Part shown: positions 56,093 to 63,795 of the stretch, piece after piece | Position numbering within the stretch: position 1 is the stretch's first letter | Layout of the letters: each line of letters begins with the position of its first letter | Source of the DNA: WTFY01 sp011523795 | Lineage (GTDB): Bacteria > Pseudomonadota > Gammaproteobacteria > UBA4575 | Assembly (NCBI GenBank): GCA_965207475.1 | Contig: OZ242278.1 | Coordinates: 1,054,001 to 1,118,000 of the forward strand | Direction: 5' to 3' | DNA: 64,000 nucleotides | Position numbers and translations under genes: made by a program | The notes under the pieces: model-generated | What the model was told of the DNA's origin: nothing | The model's database searches: none | Seen by the model: only the letters and a program-made list of their open reading frames with translations

Positions 56093-56122
56093 AAAGAGGG
56101 GCATCCAATGCCCCTCTTTTTT
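56093..56122 (+). terminator. Rho-independent terminator after the porin
   Basis: AAAGAGGGGCAT-CCA-ATGCCCCTCTTT, a perfect stem of about 12 bp with a 3-base loop, followed by a T-run. It ends the porin transcript 34 bases after the stop and, being symmetric, could also act on the opposite strand. Confidence 0.93.
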
Positions 56123-56756
56123 TCGACCAAACCTTATTCTCAATTGATGTAGGCCTAGCAGTATGACGTGAAAAAATTCTTGTATTCCCTAACACTGGAA
56201 GATGAATCCAGTCTTTGCTGACATCCCGATTGCAGCTGGCCTCAGACAACTTCATAAAGGCAGGAAAAAACGATCTTGGTGCGGTATACCAGATGGAAAC
56301 TGACACCCAAAGTTACCTGAAAATTTTAGCATGCCTTGCTCGGCGTTCAGGATTGGTTCCTATTACGAATACTGGCTTCTATTCATCCTGTAAATTGCTA
56401 TCCGGGCACCAAACACTCACAATCTAGACAAACTTCGAAGTCACTGCATAAACAATTTACTCTAATACCTTTATGCCCTGAAATCACATTATCAGTTGCT
56501 CCCGAGATCAGGTTGGATAGCCTGATCAGATGCCACTAAACTTAAAATTTACGAAGTTCTACTGGACGATTCATATCGTAACGACGAAAGCAAGTTCCGG
56601 TTGCAAAGATTACTGCACACTGGTGTAAACCTGGATCATGTGAAGGGCAGTGAAACTACTGCCAACAGAAATTGGGAATTGCAGGCGGATGATCAGAACG
56701 ATCATCCGCCGCCTAGTGGAGAGAAATGACCCGCTAAGGAATCCTGTCAGGCCCTT
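56123..56756. other. Intergenic region between porin and thiocyanate operon
   Basis: About 630 bases. A 70-residue plus-strand frame (56215-56427) shows no domain or ribosome site and is probably chance. Two inverted repeats are present: GATCAGG/CCTGATC (56506-56527) and the hairpin at 56684-56710 listed separately. No gene was recognised. Confidence 0.4.
56684..56710. repeat. Perfect 11-bp inverted repeat downstream of cbtB
   Basis: GGCGGATGATC-AGAAC-GATCATCCGCC forms a strong hairpin 46 bases after the cbtB stop on the minus strand. There is no T-run, so it may be a 3'-end-stabilising structure or a Rho-assisted terminator for the thiocyanate operon. Confidence 0.5.
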
Positions 56757-56948
56757 TTAGTGGCAAGGGAATGCCTGTGAATGGCGAACGTCATGAGCCG
56801 CATTGTGCACCGCAGCTGAATTCATGAATCCGACGCCATACATGATGACCGCGCCCAACAGAAATGCGGCAGCGATCTGCAAAGGCCGAGCAGCCTTTGA
56901 AACTGTAACATCATGCTGTTTGACGCTTGTGGCTGTCTGAAATTGCAT
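56757..56948 (-). CDS. cbtB: CbtB-type predicted cobalt transport protein
   Basis: 63 residues, GAGGAG 8 bases upstream. One membrane helix (LQIAAAFLLGAVIMYGVGFM) is followed by a His-rich tail: H48, H52, H56 and the terminal FPCH, matching the CbtB pattern HNAAHDxRHxxxFPCH. CbtB is predicted to import cobalt with the five-helix CbtA, usually beneath a cobalamin riboswitch. Here cbtA and a riboswitch are missing and the gene is last in the thiocyanate hydrolase operon, 41 bases after the permease. The hydrolase is a cobalt enzyme, so a cofactor-supply role is likely (inference). Confidence 0.87.
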   Translation of the reverse strand: MQFQTATSVKQHDVTVSKAARPLQIAAAFLLGAVIMYGVGFMNSAAVHNAAHDVRHSQAFPCH

Positions 56949-56989
56949 GGTTATATCTCCTCATTCATTTATATATTTGAAATTGTCCT

Positions 56990-57838
56990 TCACGAGTGAT
57001 GCCAACTGTAACGCTTGATCAGCATCGCACAGGAACTGTCAAGTATGTAACCCATAATCCCGATAGTAAGCACCATCGCAGTGAGATGATCGTAGGAAAG
57101 CGTCTCCCTTGCATCAGCAATGGAGTAGCCCAAGCCTGATGTAACCCCGAGAAATTCAGCAGGTACCAGCACAATCCAGCCCACACCCAGAGCCAACCTG
57201 ACTCCTGTAAGAATATCGAACAGGATGGCTGGCAGAATGATCTGCGTTACCATATGCCAGGGCTTGGCACCAAGGTTGCGAGCAACCTTGAACCAGGCAG
57301 GATCTACCTTGGCCAATCCCGCTGCAGTAGCAAACACTACTGGCCAAACTGCCGCAACAGCTATCAGGAAAACAATAGCTCCATTCCATGTCGCAAACAC
57401 AATTACCGCGATAGGCTCCCAAGAGAGAGGACTGATCATACGGATCAACTGAAACGGCGAATTGCTCAACTCACGGAAGACCTTGCTGCGTCCGAGCAGA
57501 ATCCCTATGGGGATCCCGCAGACAATAGCAATGAGCAAACCTGCACCCAGACGATAACCACTGGTAAAGACAGCGGCCTGTATCTTACCTGCCTCCAGCA
57601 GATACGGGATTGCCTTGAACGTAGGTATCGGCCCGAAGTCCTTGAAGTTTGTTGTAGCAGGGTTGATCTCAATTAGATAACCACCAAACCACCAAAGCAC
57701 TAACAGGATTGCAAGGCCAGCCGCCCAGTTGAACAGGCTTTTTCCTACAGATTTTGCAGTAGCCGCTGTACTTTTGACAGCCTGTGACGATGCACCAGTT
57801 GTATCGGTATTGGCTACATCAGCTTTCCCGTTACTCAA
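56990..57838 (-). CDS. ABC transporter permease, NrtB/CynB/SsuC family
   Basis: 282 residues from a TTG at 57838 overlapping the binding-protein stop (TTGA), with GGAGGTG upstream. About six membrane helices, and the ATPase-contact EAA loop is visible around GLAKVDPAWFKVARNLGAKPWHMVTQIILPAILFDILTGVRLALGVGWI. The family moves nitrate, cyanate, bicarbonate, taurine or sulfonates. Context argues for thiocyanate or cyanate. Confidence 0.88.
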   Translation of the reverse strand: MSNGKADVANTDTTGASSQAVKSTAATAKSVGKSLFNWAAGLAILLVLWWFGGYLIEINPATTNFKDFGPIPTFKAIPYLLEAGKIQAAVFTSGYRLGAGLLIAIVCGIPIGILLGRSKVFRELSNSPFQLIRMISPLSWEPIAVIVFATWNGAIVFLIAVAAVWPVVFATAAGLAKVDPAWFKVARNLGAKPWHMVTQIILPAILFDILTGVRLALGVGWIVLVPAEFLGVTSGLGYSIADARETLSYDHLTAMVLTIGIMGYILDSSCAMLIKRYSWHHS

Positions 57839-59130
57839 AGTACGAACACCTCCGAACGAATGTACGGGTCACCTTCCTTGGGAACACTTGCGTCATTCCT
57901 CCACTTCGGATTAGCCTCCAAAGCAGTTTTCACAAAGTCATAATTGACGAGGTCATTCGCTACATGCTCAGGTGTGAGCGTATCCAGGAATCTCGCATCC
58001 CCTGTAACGACTGTTTCTTTCAGGTCACTCACTACCAACTCGGTAGCGGACCTGTACGGCCATGCCTGAAAATCGATCCGGTTCTGATCCCATTCCGGAT
58101 GCTTGATTGCAGGCGGATTCTTGTAGTATGCAGGATCATAGAACATCATGGCCCGCTTCACGACTTCTTTCGGGACGGGCAAATAGCCCTTGCCATCACG
58201 AGACAGAATTTCAGACATCGATTCCCTGTTCTCTGCAAGAAGAATCTGCGCTCTGACTACTGCATTATGGACTCCCTGTGCCCAAGCTGCACGGTCAGGG
58301 TCCATTGCATCTTCTTCATGCATGACCACCACGCAGCAGGGGTGCCCTTTCCAGGCATCACCTGTAAAGCGCAGAACCTTTCCTCCTGCCTTGAGTTCAC
58401 CCAGCGCATTAAACGGTTCGGCTACGCAATAGCCGTCTATCGTACCCGCAGCCAAGGCAGGTGGCATGGACGGTGGTGCCAGCACTAGGAAGTTGCACTC
58501 ATCCGGAGCCAGCTTGGCAGACTGTGGCCTGATCACCGGCTTGATGCCTGCAGCCTTCATGATCCTCTGCGACACAATGTTGTGGATCGAATACCAGTAA
58601 GGTACGGCGAACTGCTTGCCCCCAAAATCCTTGGGCTCATTGATACCACTCTTCTTACCAACCAGCACGGCAGAACCATTGGTGTGGTCCCAAGCTGTGA
58701 TCTTGATAGGATACTTATTGTTATAGCGCATCCAGACCGGTATCGGAATCAACATATGTGTAAGGTTAAACCGGTGTGCTGCGAATGCCTCAACGAGTGG
58801 AGACCACCCACGTATAAGGGTTGGCTTCACAGAGTCGATACCTTCATCCTTGAAATATCCCTGATCATGGGCAATCAGCAAAGCAGCTGCGTCAGTGATA
58901 GGAATATAGCCAATCTTGATTACTGGATCCCATTTTTTCTTGGCTGCAAAGGTAGGCATGGGTAAGGCACTTGCGCCTCCTCCCAAGGCAGCTAAGCCTC
59001 CTACCTGAAGCAATTCGCGCCGGTTGATACCGGTACCGAGTACCCCCTTGAACAGGGGGTCAAATTCAATGGCGAGCCTGGGATCATCATTCTGTATCCC
59101 GTCGCCATGTTTTTCATAAATTTTCTTCAT
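57835..59130 (-). CDS. ABC transporter substrate-binding protein, NrtA/CynA family
   Basis: 431 residues from the ATG at 59130 (GAGGGG about 10 bases upstream). The N-terminus holds a twin-arginine-like signal, INRRELLQVGGLAALGGGASA, then KIGYIPITDAAALLIAHDQGYF, the NrtA/CmpA/CynA opening that lines an oxyanion or linear-anion site. Export folded via Tat would be unusual but is known for cyanobacterial NrtA relatives. The ligand cannot be read from sequence; nitrate, bicarbonate and cyanate binders share this fold, and the linkage suggests thiocyanate or cyanate. Confidence 0.88.
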   Translation of the reverse strand: MKKIYEKHGDGIQNDDPRLAIEFDPLFKGVLGTGINRRELLQVGGLAALGGGASALPMPTFAAKKKWDPVIKIGYIPITDAAALLIAHDQGYFKDEGIDSVKPTLIRGWSPLVEAFAAHRFNLTHMLIPIPVWMRYNNKYPIKITAWDHTNGSAVLVGKKSGINEPKDFGGKQFAVPYWYSIHNIVSQRIMKAAGIKPVIRPQSAKLAPDECNFLVLAPPSMPPALAAGTIDGYCVAEPFNALGELKAGGKVLRFTGDAWKGHPCCVVVMHEEDAMDPDRAAWAQGVHNAVVRAQILLAENRESMSEILSRDGKGYLPVPKEVVKRAMMFYDPAYYKNPPAIKHPEWDQNRIDFQAWPYRSATELVVSDLKETVVTGDARFLDTLTPEHVANDLVNYDFVKTALEANPKWRNDASVPKEGDPYIRSEVFVL

Positions 59131-59193
59131 GTCGGAATTCCCCTCATCATTACTCTCATCATTACAAAGCCTGAAGTGCACTTTCAGGCCAAT

Positions 59194-60018
59194 TCAGTTG
59201 CCAACCAACTCGGCCTCGGTTGCGGCATCACTGTCCTCATCATCAGAAGCAGCCGGTACACCGGCTGCTTCATGGAATATCTGCATCAGTCTTGCGCGCA
59301 TTTCCTGAACAGTAGGGTCCTGTCTTTCGCGCGGGTCGTCAAGGTCTACTTTGAAGTCATGAACAATTTTGCCGGGTGAGCCAGCCATAACCAGTGCGCG
59401 ATCTGCCATGATTACTGCCTCATCAATGTCGTGGGTAACCATCACCAAGTTGACACCTAGTTGCTTTGAGATGGCCCTAACATCCTTCTGCAAGGTTGCA
59501 CGTGTAAAGGCATCCAGCGCAGAAAAGGGCTCATCCAGGAGCAGCATATCCGGCTCCATGACCAAAGAGCGCGCAAGAGCTACACGTTGCTGCTGTCCGC
59601 CGGAAAGATCCTGTGTGTTATTTCGGGCAAATTCTTCAAGATGTACCAGGCCAATCACCTCATTTACCCGGTTTTTAATCTTGTCCTCAGGCCATCGGGC
59701 AAATCGCAAGCCTGTGCCAACATTCTGCTCAACCGTCATCCAAGGAAAAAGATGCGGTGCCTGAAACATCATGATCCACCTGGATGAAGGAGCCGTGACA
59801 TCTTTACCATCAATCTGCACAGTGCCAGATGTCTTATCCAGCAACCCGGCAAGAATATGGAGAAGCGTAGATTTGCCGCATCCGGACCGTCCAATGATAA
59901 CCAGTGCCTCACCTGGGTCTGCAGAGACGTTAACCTTGTCAAAGGTAATGGGGCTTCTTGCCGTATACCGATGAGTAAGATCCTTGATGCTGATTTGAAC
60001 ACCGCTGCGGTTTTCCAT
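59194..60018 (-). CDS. ABC transporter ATP-binding protein, NrtD/SsuB family
   Basis: 274 residues. Walker A GRSGCGKST near residue 43, Q-loop MMFQAPHLFPWMTV, signature LSGGQQQRVALARSL, Walker B MLLLDEPFSALDAFTR and the switch THDIDEA are all intact. The C-terminal 25 residues are Asp/Ala-rich (ASDDEDSDAATEAEL), an acidic tail beyond the usual end. It precedes the substrate-binding and permease genes, an order ATPase-binder-permease. Confidence 0.92.
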   Translation of the reverse strand: MENRSGVQISIKDLTHRYTARSPITFDKVNVSADPGEALVIIGRSGCGKSTLLHILAGLLDKTSGTVQIDGKDVTAPSSRWIMMFQAPHLFPWMTVEQNVGTGLRFARWPEDKIKNRVNEVIGLVHLEEFARNNTQDLSGGQQQRVALARSLVMEPDMLLLDEPFSALDAFTRATLQKDVRAISKQLGVNLVMVTHDIDEAVIMADRALVMAGSPGKIVHDFKVDLDDPRERQDPTVQEMRARLMQIFHEAAGVPAASDDEDSDAATEAELVGN

Positions 60019-60079
60019 CCTTTAGCCTCTATACTGTTTTCCGGGCACAGTCAAAATGGTCCAATGCATTTTCAACGGG

Positions 60080-60442
60080 TCATTCTGCAATGATCTTGTC
60101 CGACCACTCTACGTCTTCCACAAACGTATCAGGATTGCCTGGCTGCGCCCCGGCTTTCGCCATGTCCTCTTCACTGATTCCACGGGCTCTCGAACACGCT
60201 CCGCAGCACTCAATCCGGACTCCATTTCCAATCGCCTCATCCCATTGTTCGGCAACAGACGGCCATCCGAGCGGAATCATGTTTTCACGTACAACAGGCC
60301 GTGCCAAGCATACCGCTTCTCCGAGTAAAAAGATTCGTACTTCATGACCTTTGCTCGCCAGTGCATTGGCATGCCCAAATACCATGGCAGCGCGGGTCGG
60401 ATCATCACTGCCCCATGAAGACTTCATAAATATCTTGGCCAT
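60080..60442 (-). CDS. DsrE-family sulfur-handling protein
   Basis: 120 residues, AAGGAG 5 bases before the ATG. The DsrE/DsrF-like fold is shown by MAKIFMKSSWGSDDPTRAAMVFGHANALASKGHEVRIFLLGEAV and by IECCGACSRARGISEEDM, whose Cys79, Cys80 and Cys83 sit where related proteins carry their persulfide cysteines. Family members carry or reduce sulfane sulfur. Within this operon it may take up sulfur derived from thiocyanate, via carbonyl sulfide or sulfide. Confidence 0.82.
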   Translation of the reverse strand: MAKIFMKSSWGSDDPTRAAMVFGHANALASKGHEVRIFLLGEAVCLARPVVRENMIPLGWPSVAEQWDEAIGNGVRIECCGACSRARGISEEDMAKAGAQPGNPDTFVEDVEWSDKIIAE

Positions 60443-60522
60443 ATTACTCCTTAATTCGTGTTTGCTTCACTGCTCCCCAATTCAACACTCAAAACAGGTA
60501 CTGTCAGGTACTGTCGAGAGTA

Positions 60523-60906
60523 TCAAACGCTATTCAGGCGTTTGTCGATAAATTTCATACGCGCAGCAAGCTCCTCTTCATCAATCAGTCCGCGTTGTAT
60601 CATTGAATGTGCAAGCGCCAGGAGTTGGCGTTCCGGGTACGGTACGTCCTTGTAAAGTGTTTCGGAAAGCACATCTTCTTCATTGCGCCGTTCCAGCACA
60701 GGCAACGTACACTGCTCAGCAGCAAGTGCTTCACATGTTGAGTCCAGATTGATCTTCCAAGGTGGATCTGCGTTATCTACACCATACTGCTTGGCAAGAT
60801 CTTCCCACACCCTGCCCTGTTCTCGAACCTTCTCCAGAAGCGAAATCGGCGAAAATTCAGAATTCGGGACTTCGGCTTCAGGATTGTTTTTCCTCAAGGT
60901 CGTCAT
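60523..60906 (-). CDS. Thiocyanate hydrolase activator, P15K-like
   Basis: 127 residues, close to 15 kDa. It begins 6 bases after the scnC stop. WEDLAKQYGVDNADPPWKINLDSTCEALAAE, and the acidic LIDEEELAARMKF tail, resemble the small activator family of nitrile hydratase-type enzymes. In Thiobacillus thioparus the P15K protein, encoded beside the hydrolase genes, promotes functional expression of the enzyme, probably by aiding cobalt insertion. The position and size make this the likely equivalent; sequence identity was not measured. Confidence 0.82.
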   Translation of the reverse strand: MTTLRKNNPEAEVPNSEFSPISLLEKVREQGRVWEDLAKQYGVDNADPPWKINLDSTCEALAAEQCTLPVLERRNEEDVLSETLYKDVPYPERQLLALAHSMIQRGLIDEEELAARMKFIDKRLNSV

Positions 60907-60912
60907 GTTCGC

Positions 60913-61608
60913 CTAGTGCCCGTGCACCGGGTTGGCTGCCTTGTGTACCGGTCGCTTGTCATCCGCCTTACGGTCAGGATGCGGCAGTGCCACCCCAAGC
61001 ATGCAGTCACGAGTCACAATTTCCGTAAGCTGATCCTCAGTCCAGTCTTCCGTACCTTCAGGCCGCATAGGCATGACCATGAACCTGCATTTCTGGTTCG
61101 AGTCTTCGACCCTGATCTCAACATCGGCAGGAATCTGCAAACCAAATTCAGCCAGTACCTGCCTAGGCCACCGGACCAATCTGCGACGGTAGTTTGGCGT
61201 GCGGTACCACTCGGGAGAGTGACCCAAAATTGGCCGGGGGTAGCACGAACACAGCGTACATACCACCACATTATGCACCGAAGGTGTATTTTCCAGGACA
61301 CGCAGGTCACAGTAATCACTGGGTGTTCCAAACCCTGTTGGATTCAGCCAGTCAATACCCACTTCCTTGCTCGCAGTGAAACCATCTTCAAGTGCAAGCT
61401 TCTTGAACTCTGGGTCCAGCCAAGCCTTGGCCACCAGCCGTGCAGCCGGCAACGGTCCTATGCTGTGCGCAAACTCTGCGAAGCGTCGATGGTCTTCTGC
61501 ACTGAAAAGACCCTTTTCGATCGCTAGTTCACGAACGGCAATTTCCAGCACTTCGAATTCGCTGACCTCATCCACCATAGGTGCAGCTTTATTATGATCT
61601 TCAGCCAT
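60913..61608 (-). CDS. scnC: Thiocyanate hydrolase gamma subunit (cobalt subunit)
   Basis: 231 residues, AGAGG upstream. Homologous to the nitrile hydratase alpha subunit. The metal site VCTLCSCY places C117, C120 and C122, the two latter normally oxidised to sulfinic and sulfenic acid; Thr after the first Cys marks the cobalt type rather than iron. PILGHSPEWYRTPNYRRRLVRWPRQVL and MRPEGTEDWTEDQLTEIVTRDC agree with the remembered Thiobacillus subunit, as does the N-terminal VSEFEVLEIAVRELAIEKGL. It lacks the long His repeats of that protein's N-terminus. The enzyme hydrolyses thiocyanate to carbonyl sulfide and ammonia. Confidence 0.95.
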   Translation of the reverse strand: MAEDHNKAAPMVDEVSEFEVLEIAVRELAIEKGLFSAEDHRRFAEFAHSIGPLPAARLVAKAWLDPEFKKLALEDGFTASKEVGIDWLNPTGFGTPSDYCDLRVLENTPSVHNVVVCTLCSCYPRPILGHSPEWYRTPNYRRRLVRWPRQVLAEFGLQIPADVEIRVEDSNQKCRFMVMPMRPEGTEDWTEDQLTEIVTRDCMLGVALPHPDRKADDKRPVHKAANPVHGH

Positions 61609-61671
61609 AATCTTTTCCTCTTTAATCCTCTGTATTCTGTTCTCTTTATGCGTTGAATCGCGTTAGTCGTC

Positions 61672-62025
61672 TTATACAGGCTCGAGCCAGCGCTCGGAAA
61701 ACTCCGTCTGCAATGTGTCGTTAGCATAGGCATCAGGATACTCAGGCCAGAGATCCTTCTGCTTGAAACGCACGATGTAAAACCACTCTGGATTATCAAC
61801 GTTATCCCAAGCCTCGTCTTCCGGAGCAGGACTCTCGTGTGTCACAACAGTTACTACACCTTCTGCTCCCCGGGTATATACTTGGCACCTGGTGTAGAAA
61901 ACATCCGGCAAATCACGAATCCGAACCCGGTCACCGACCTTGAATTTTGGTTTTCCAGCCTCACCTGCAAAACACTGGGGGTCGCCTTTCCCCGTAGCCT
62001 TTTCGGCATGATGACCTCTACTCAT
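61672..62025 (-). CDS. scnA: Thiocyanate hydrolase alpha subunit
   Basis: 117 residues from the ATG at 62025, which overlaps the scnB stop by 8 bases; a longer in-frame start at 62046 is less likely. KGDPQCFAGEAG, KFKVGDRVRIRDLPD, and QKDLWPEYPDAYANDTLQTE match the alpha subunit, which corresponds to the C-terminal half of nitrile hydratase beta. It packs around the gamma subunit's metal site. The KVGDRVRI barrel region is the SH3-like fold typical of this half. Confidence 0.94.
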   Translation of the reverse strand: MSRGHHAEKATGKGDPQCFAGEAGKPKFKVGDRVRIRDLPDVFYTRCQVYTRGAEGVVTVVTHESPAPEDEAWDNVDNPEWFYIVRFKQKDLWPEYPDAYANDTLQTEFSERWLEPV

Positions 62026-62449
62026 AGCGTTTTTTGACCTCATCAATCTTGTTGATTAGCTCTGTGAGAGTGATGTGCTGCTTGTCGACCATGATCCTGG
62101 CTGCTGACAGTAACCAACGCCCATAATATGGCAGGCCCAGGTACTGTGTCTGTCCAAGGTCAACATTCTGCCGGCGGCGTCTTTCCTCGGCGTTCCAGAC
62201 TCCACGCCATGCCAAGCATTCGCAAGTCACATATGTATTCAGCTCCCACTGCTCTTCTTCTTTTTCATGCCACTGAATGGATACATCAGGTTCGCCACCC
62301 ACATCATGCGACGTGCGCATGTAAGCCCTGAAATGGGCATTGTCAACCTCGGTGGGAAGCGGTGCATGCTGCGGCTGATGTAAGGCCGGTTGCAGTTGGC
62401 CTACAAGGTCAATATGCCGCAAGACTCTCTGTCTGGTATCGGATGACAT
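62018..62449 (-). CDS. scnB: Thiocyanate hydrolase beta subunit
   Basis: 143 residues. MQPALHQ-like sequence (LQPALHQPQHAP), RTSHDVGGEPDV, HEKEEEQWELNTYVTCECLAWRGVWNAEERRRRQN and LPYYGRWLLSAARIMVDKQ are near-identical to the beta subunit as recalled from Thiobacillus thioparus. The known subunit is 157 residues; this one ends at KKRYE, lacking the last dozen or so. It equals the N-terminal half of nitrile hydratase beta. First gene of the operon; scnB-scnA-scnC is the classic order. Confidence 0.95.
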   Translation of the reverse strand: MSSDTRQRVLRHIDLVGQLQPALHQPQHAPLPTEVDNAHFRAYMRTSHDVGGEPDVSIQWHEKEEEQWELNTYVTCECLAWRGVWNAEERRRRQNVDLGQTQYLGLPYYGRWLLSAARIMVDKQHITLTELINKIDEVKKRYE

Positions 62450-62631
62450 AACCTTAGATTCCTCCTTAAATTGATTAGCAAATTAGTTGTTTTGCAACCC
62501 GTGAAATCAAAGTATCTTAGTATCTTCTTATTTACTTATTTTATAGGGCGTACATATTTAATAATGACAGTCTAAAGGAGTTATGTTATTAATCCAAGAC
62601 TTTATATTTATTAAACCCATAGGAGTTAACT
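62450..62631. promoter_or_regulatory. Divergent control region of scn operon and LysR gene
   Basis: 182 AT-rich bases between the scnB and LysR starts. It holds GCAAA-N8-TTTGC (62478-62495), a tandem direct repeat AGTATCTT (about 62511-62526), and TTAATAA-N21-TTATTAA (62558-62592), the last just upstream of the LysR gene's AGGAGTTAACT ribosome site. LysR proteins commonly repress themselves and activate the divergent operon from such a region; which repeat is the operator is unknown. Confidence 0.6.
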
Positions 62632-63564
62632 ATGGACCGTAGGGATATTTTCCCACGCTCTCTACAGTATCTAATTGCGATCGCAGAACATGGGAGTTAT
62701 ACACGAGCTGCGGAAACTTTACATGTCTCTCAACCCACCTTATCGCAGCAAATCAAGCAGCTGGAGGACTACCTCAAATCTCCCCTACTGGACAGGTCCG
62801 GACGAACAGTAAAGCTCACAGACGCTGGAAAAATCTACGTGCGTCATGCGCGGCGTGCCTGGGGAGAACTGAATGCGGGTACCCGGGCAATTCATGATGT
62901 TAAAAATCTGTCTCGAGGTTCTCTGCGGCTGGGATGGACGCCAATTACAGACTACCTGACCTGTTCCTTGCTGGCTCATTACAACAGCCGGTATCCTGGC
63001 ATCACCCTGAGCACCCTCGACATGCCCCAAGATGACATCGAGTCTGCAATATCAGAAGCCCGGATTGATATTGGCATCACATTCAGCAAGCCCGCCGGCC
63101 CAGAAGATCTATCAGGTCCCACTGAAACATTCACACTGTTTGAAGAGGCACTGTACCTGGCGGTTGGCAAAGACCATCCTCTTGTCAACCGCAAGAGACG
63201 GATGAGCTTGCAGGAATTTGCAAAGGAATCACTGGTACAGCTCAATTCAGACTTCGCATTGCGTCATCATATTGATCGATACTGCCATGACCATAGCATT
63301 GAACCGCACATCGCAATCGAAACCAATTCCCTCACCGTAATCATCGAAATGGTAGAACTCGGTATGCTCGCGACGGTACTGCCCAATACAATTATCAATA
63401 CACAACCCGGGCTAAATCCTATAGAAGTGGTACCAGAACTTCCCCACCATACCGTCAGCCTGGTCTGGAACAAGGGCGGCTACAAGAGCCCTGCATGCAC
63501 AGCGTTTCTTGAATTGGCATCGGATTGGTCTTCACGCATGCTCCATGAAAAACAAGTGCTGTAA
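62632..63564 (+). CDS. LysR-family regulator (CynR-like)
   Basis: 310 residues. A LysR-type helix-turn-helix at residues 8-67 (LQYLIAIAEHGSYTRAAETLHVSQPTLSQQIKQLEDYLKSPLLDR) and a two-lobed effector domain: LRLGWTPI, ISEARIDIGITFSKP, LYLAVGKDHPLV. The start has AGGAG 7 bases upstream. Being divergent from scnBAC and followed by cynS, it is a good candidate sensor for thiocyanate or cyanate; CynR itself responds to cyanate. The specific effector is inference. Confidence 0.88.
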   Translation: MDRRDIFPRSLQYLIAIAEHGSYTRAAETLHVSQPTLSQQIKQLEDYLKSPLLDRSGRTVKLTDAGKIYVRHARRAWGELNAGTRAIHDVKNLSRGSLRLGWTPITDYLTCSLLAHYNSRYPGITLSTLDMPQDDIESAISEARIDIGITFSKPAGPEDLSGPTETFTLFEEALYLAVGKDHPLVNRKRRMSLQEFAKESLVQLNSDFALRHHIDRYCHDHSIEPHIAIETNSLTVIIEMVELGMLATVLPNTIINTQPGLNPIEVVPELPHHTVSLVWNKGGYKSPACTAFLELASDWSSRMLHEKQVL

Positions 63565-63795
63565 TTCTCATACTTGCTCTGCATTTGGGCGCTTTCTTAC
63601 GGCTGGGTATGCATGACCTGCCTGATTGAGGCGCTGTCAACAGAGGTGCATTGGTGCACCAGAATAGTGCATCATCAGTTCCCTGCCGAATTCCACCTAC
63701 TCCGGATTGACCCTTATCCGCTTGTATAGGCCAAAACAGGAGTTGGCCTGCTTTTTGCTAGGATACTCTTGTATAGCTAGTTTTGGAGAAAAGGA
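63565..63795. promoter_or_regulatory. Control region upstream of cynS
   Basis: 231 bases. GGCCAA-N8-TTGGCC (63729-63748) followed by a T-rich stretch resembles a terminator for the LysR gene or an operator. The 9-base direct repeat CTTGTATAG occurs at 63721 and 63768. Three TGCA-containing boxes, including the palindrome GGTGCACC (63653-63660), lie about 130 bases before cynS. Confidence 0.45.

Noticed and set aside
56215..56427. 70-residue frame between porin and cbtB
   Set aside because: No ribosome site, no domain and a composition unlike coding neighbours.
56949..56989. Cobalamin riboswitch before cbtB
   Set aside because: Only 41 bases separate cbtB from the permease stop, far too short, and no B12-box sequence is present.
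60913..62449. Nitrile hydratase instead of thiocyanate hydrolase
   Set aside because: The beta-type chain is split into two genes in the order beta, alpha, gamma, and the subunit motifs match thiocyanate hydrolase; nitrile hydratase has two subunits.
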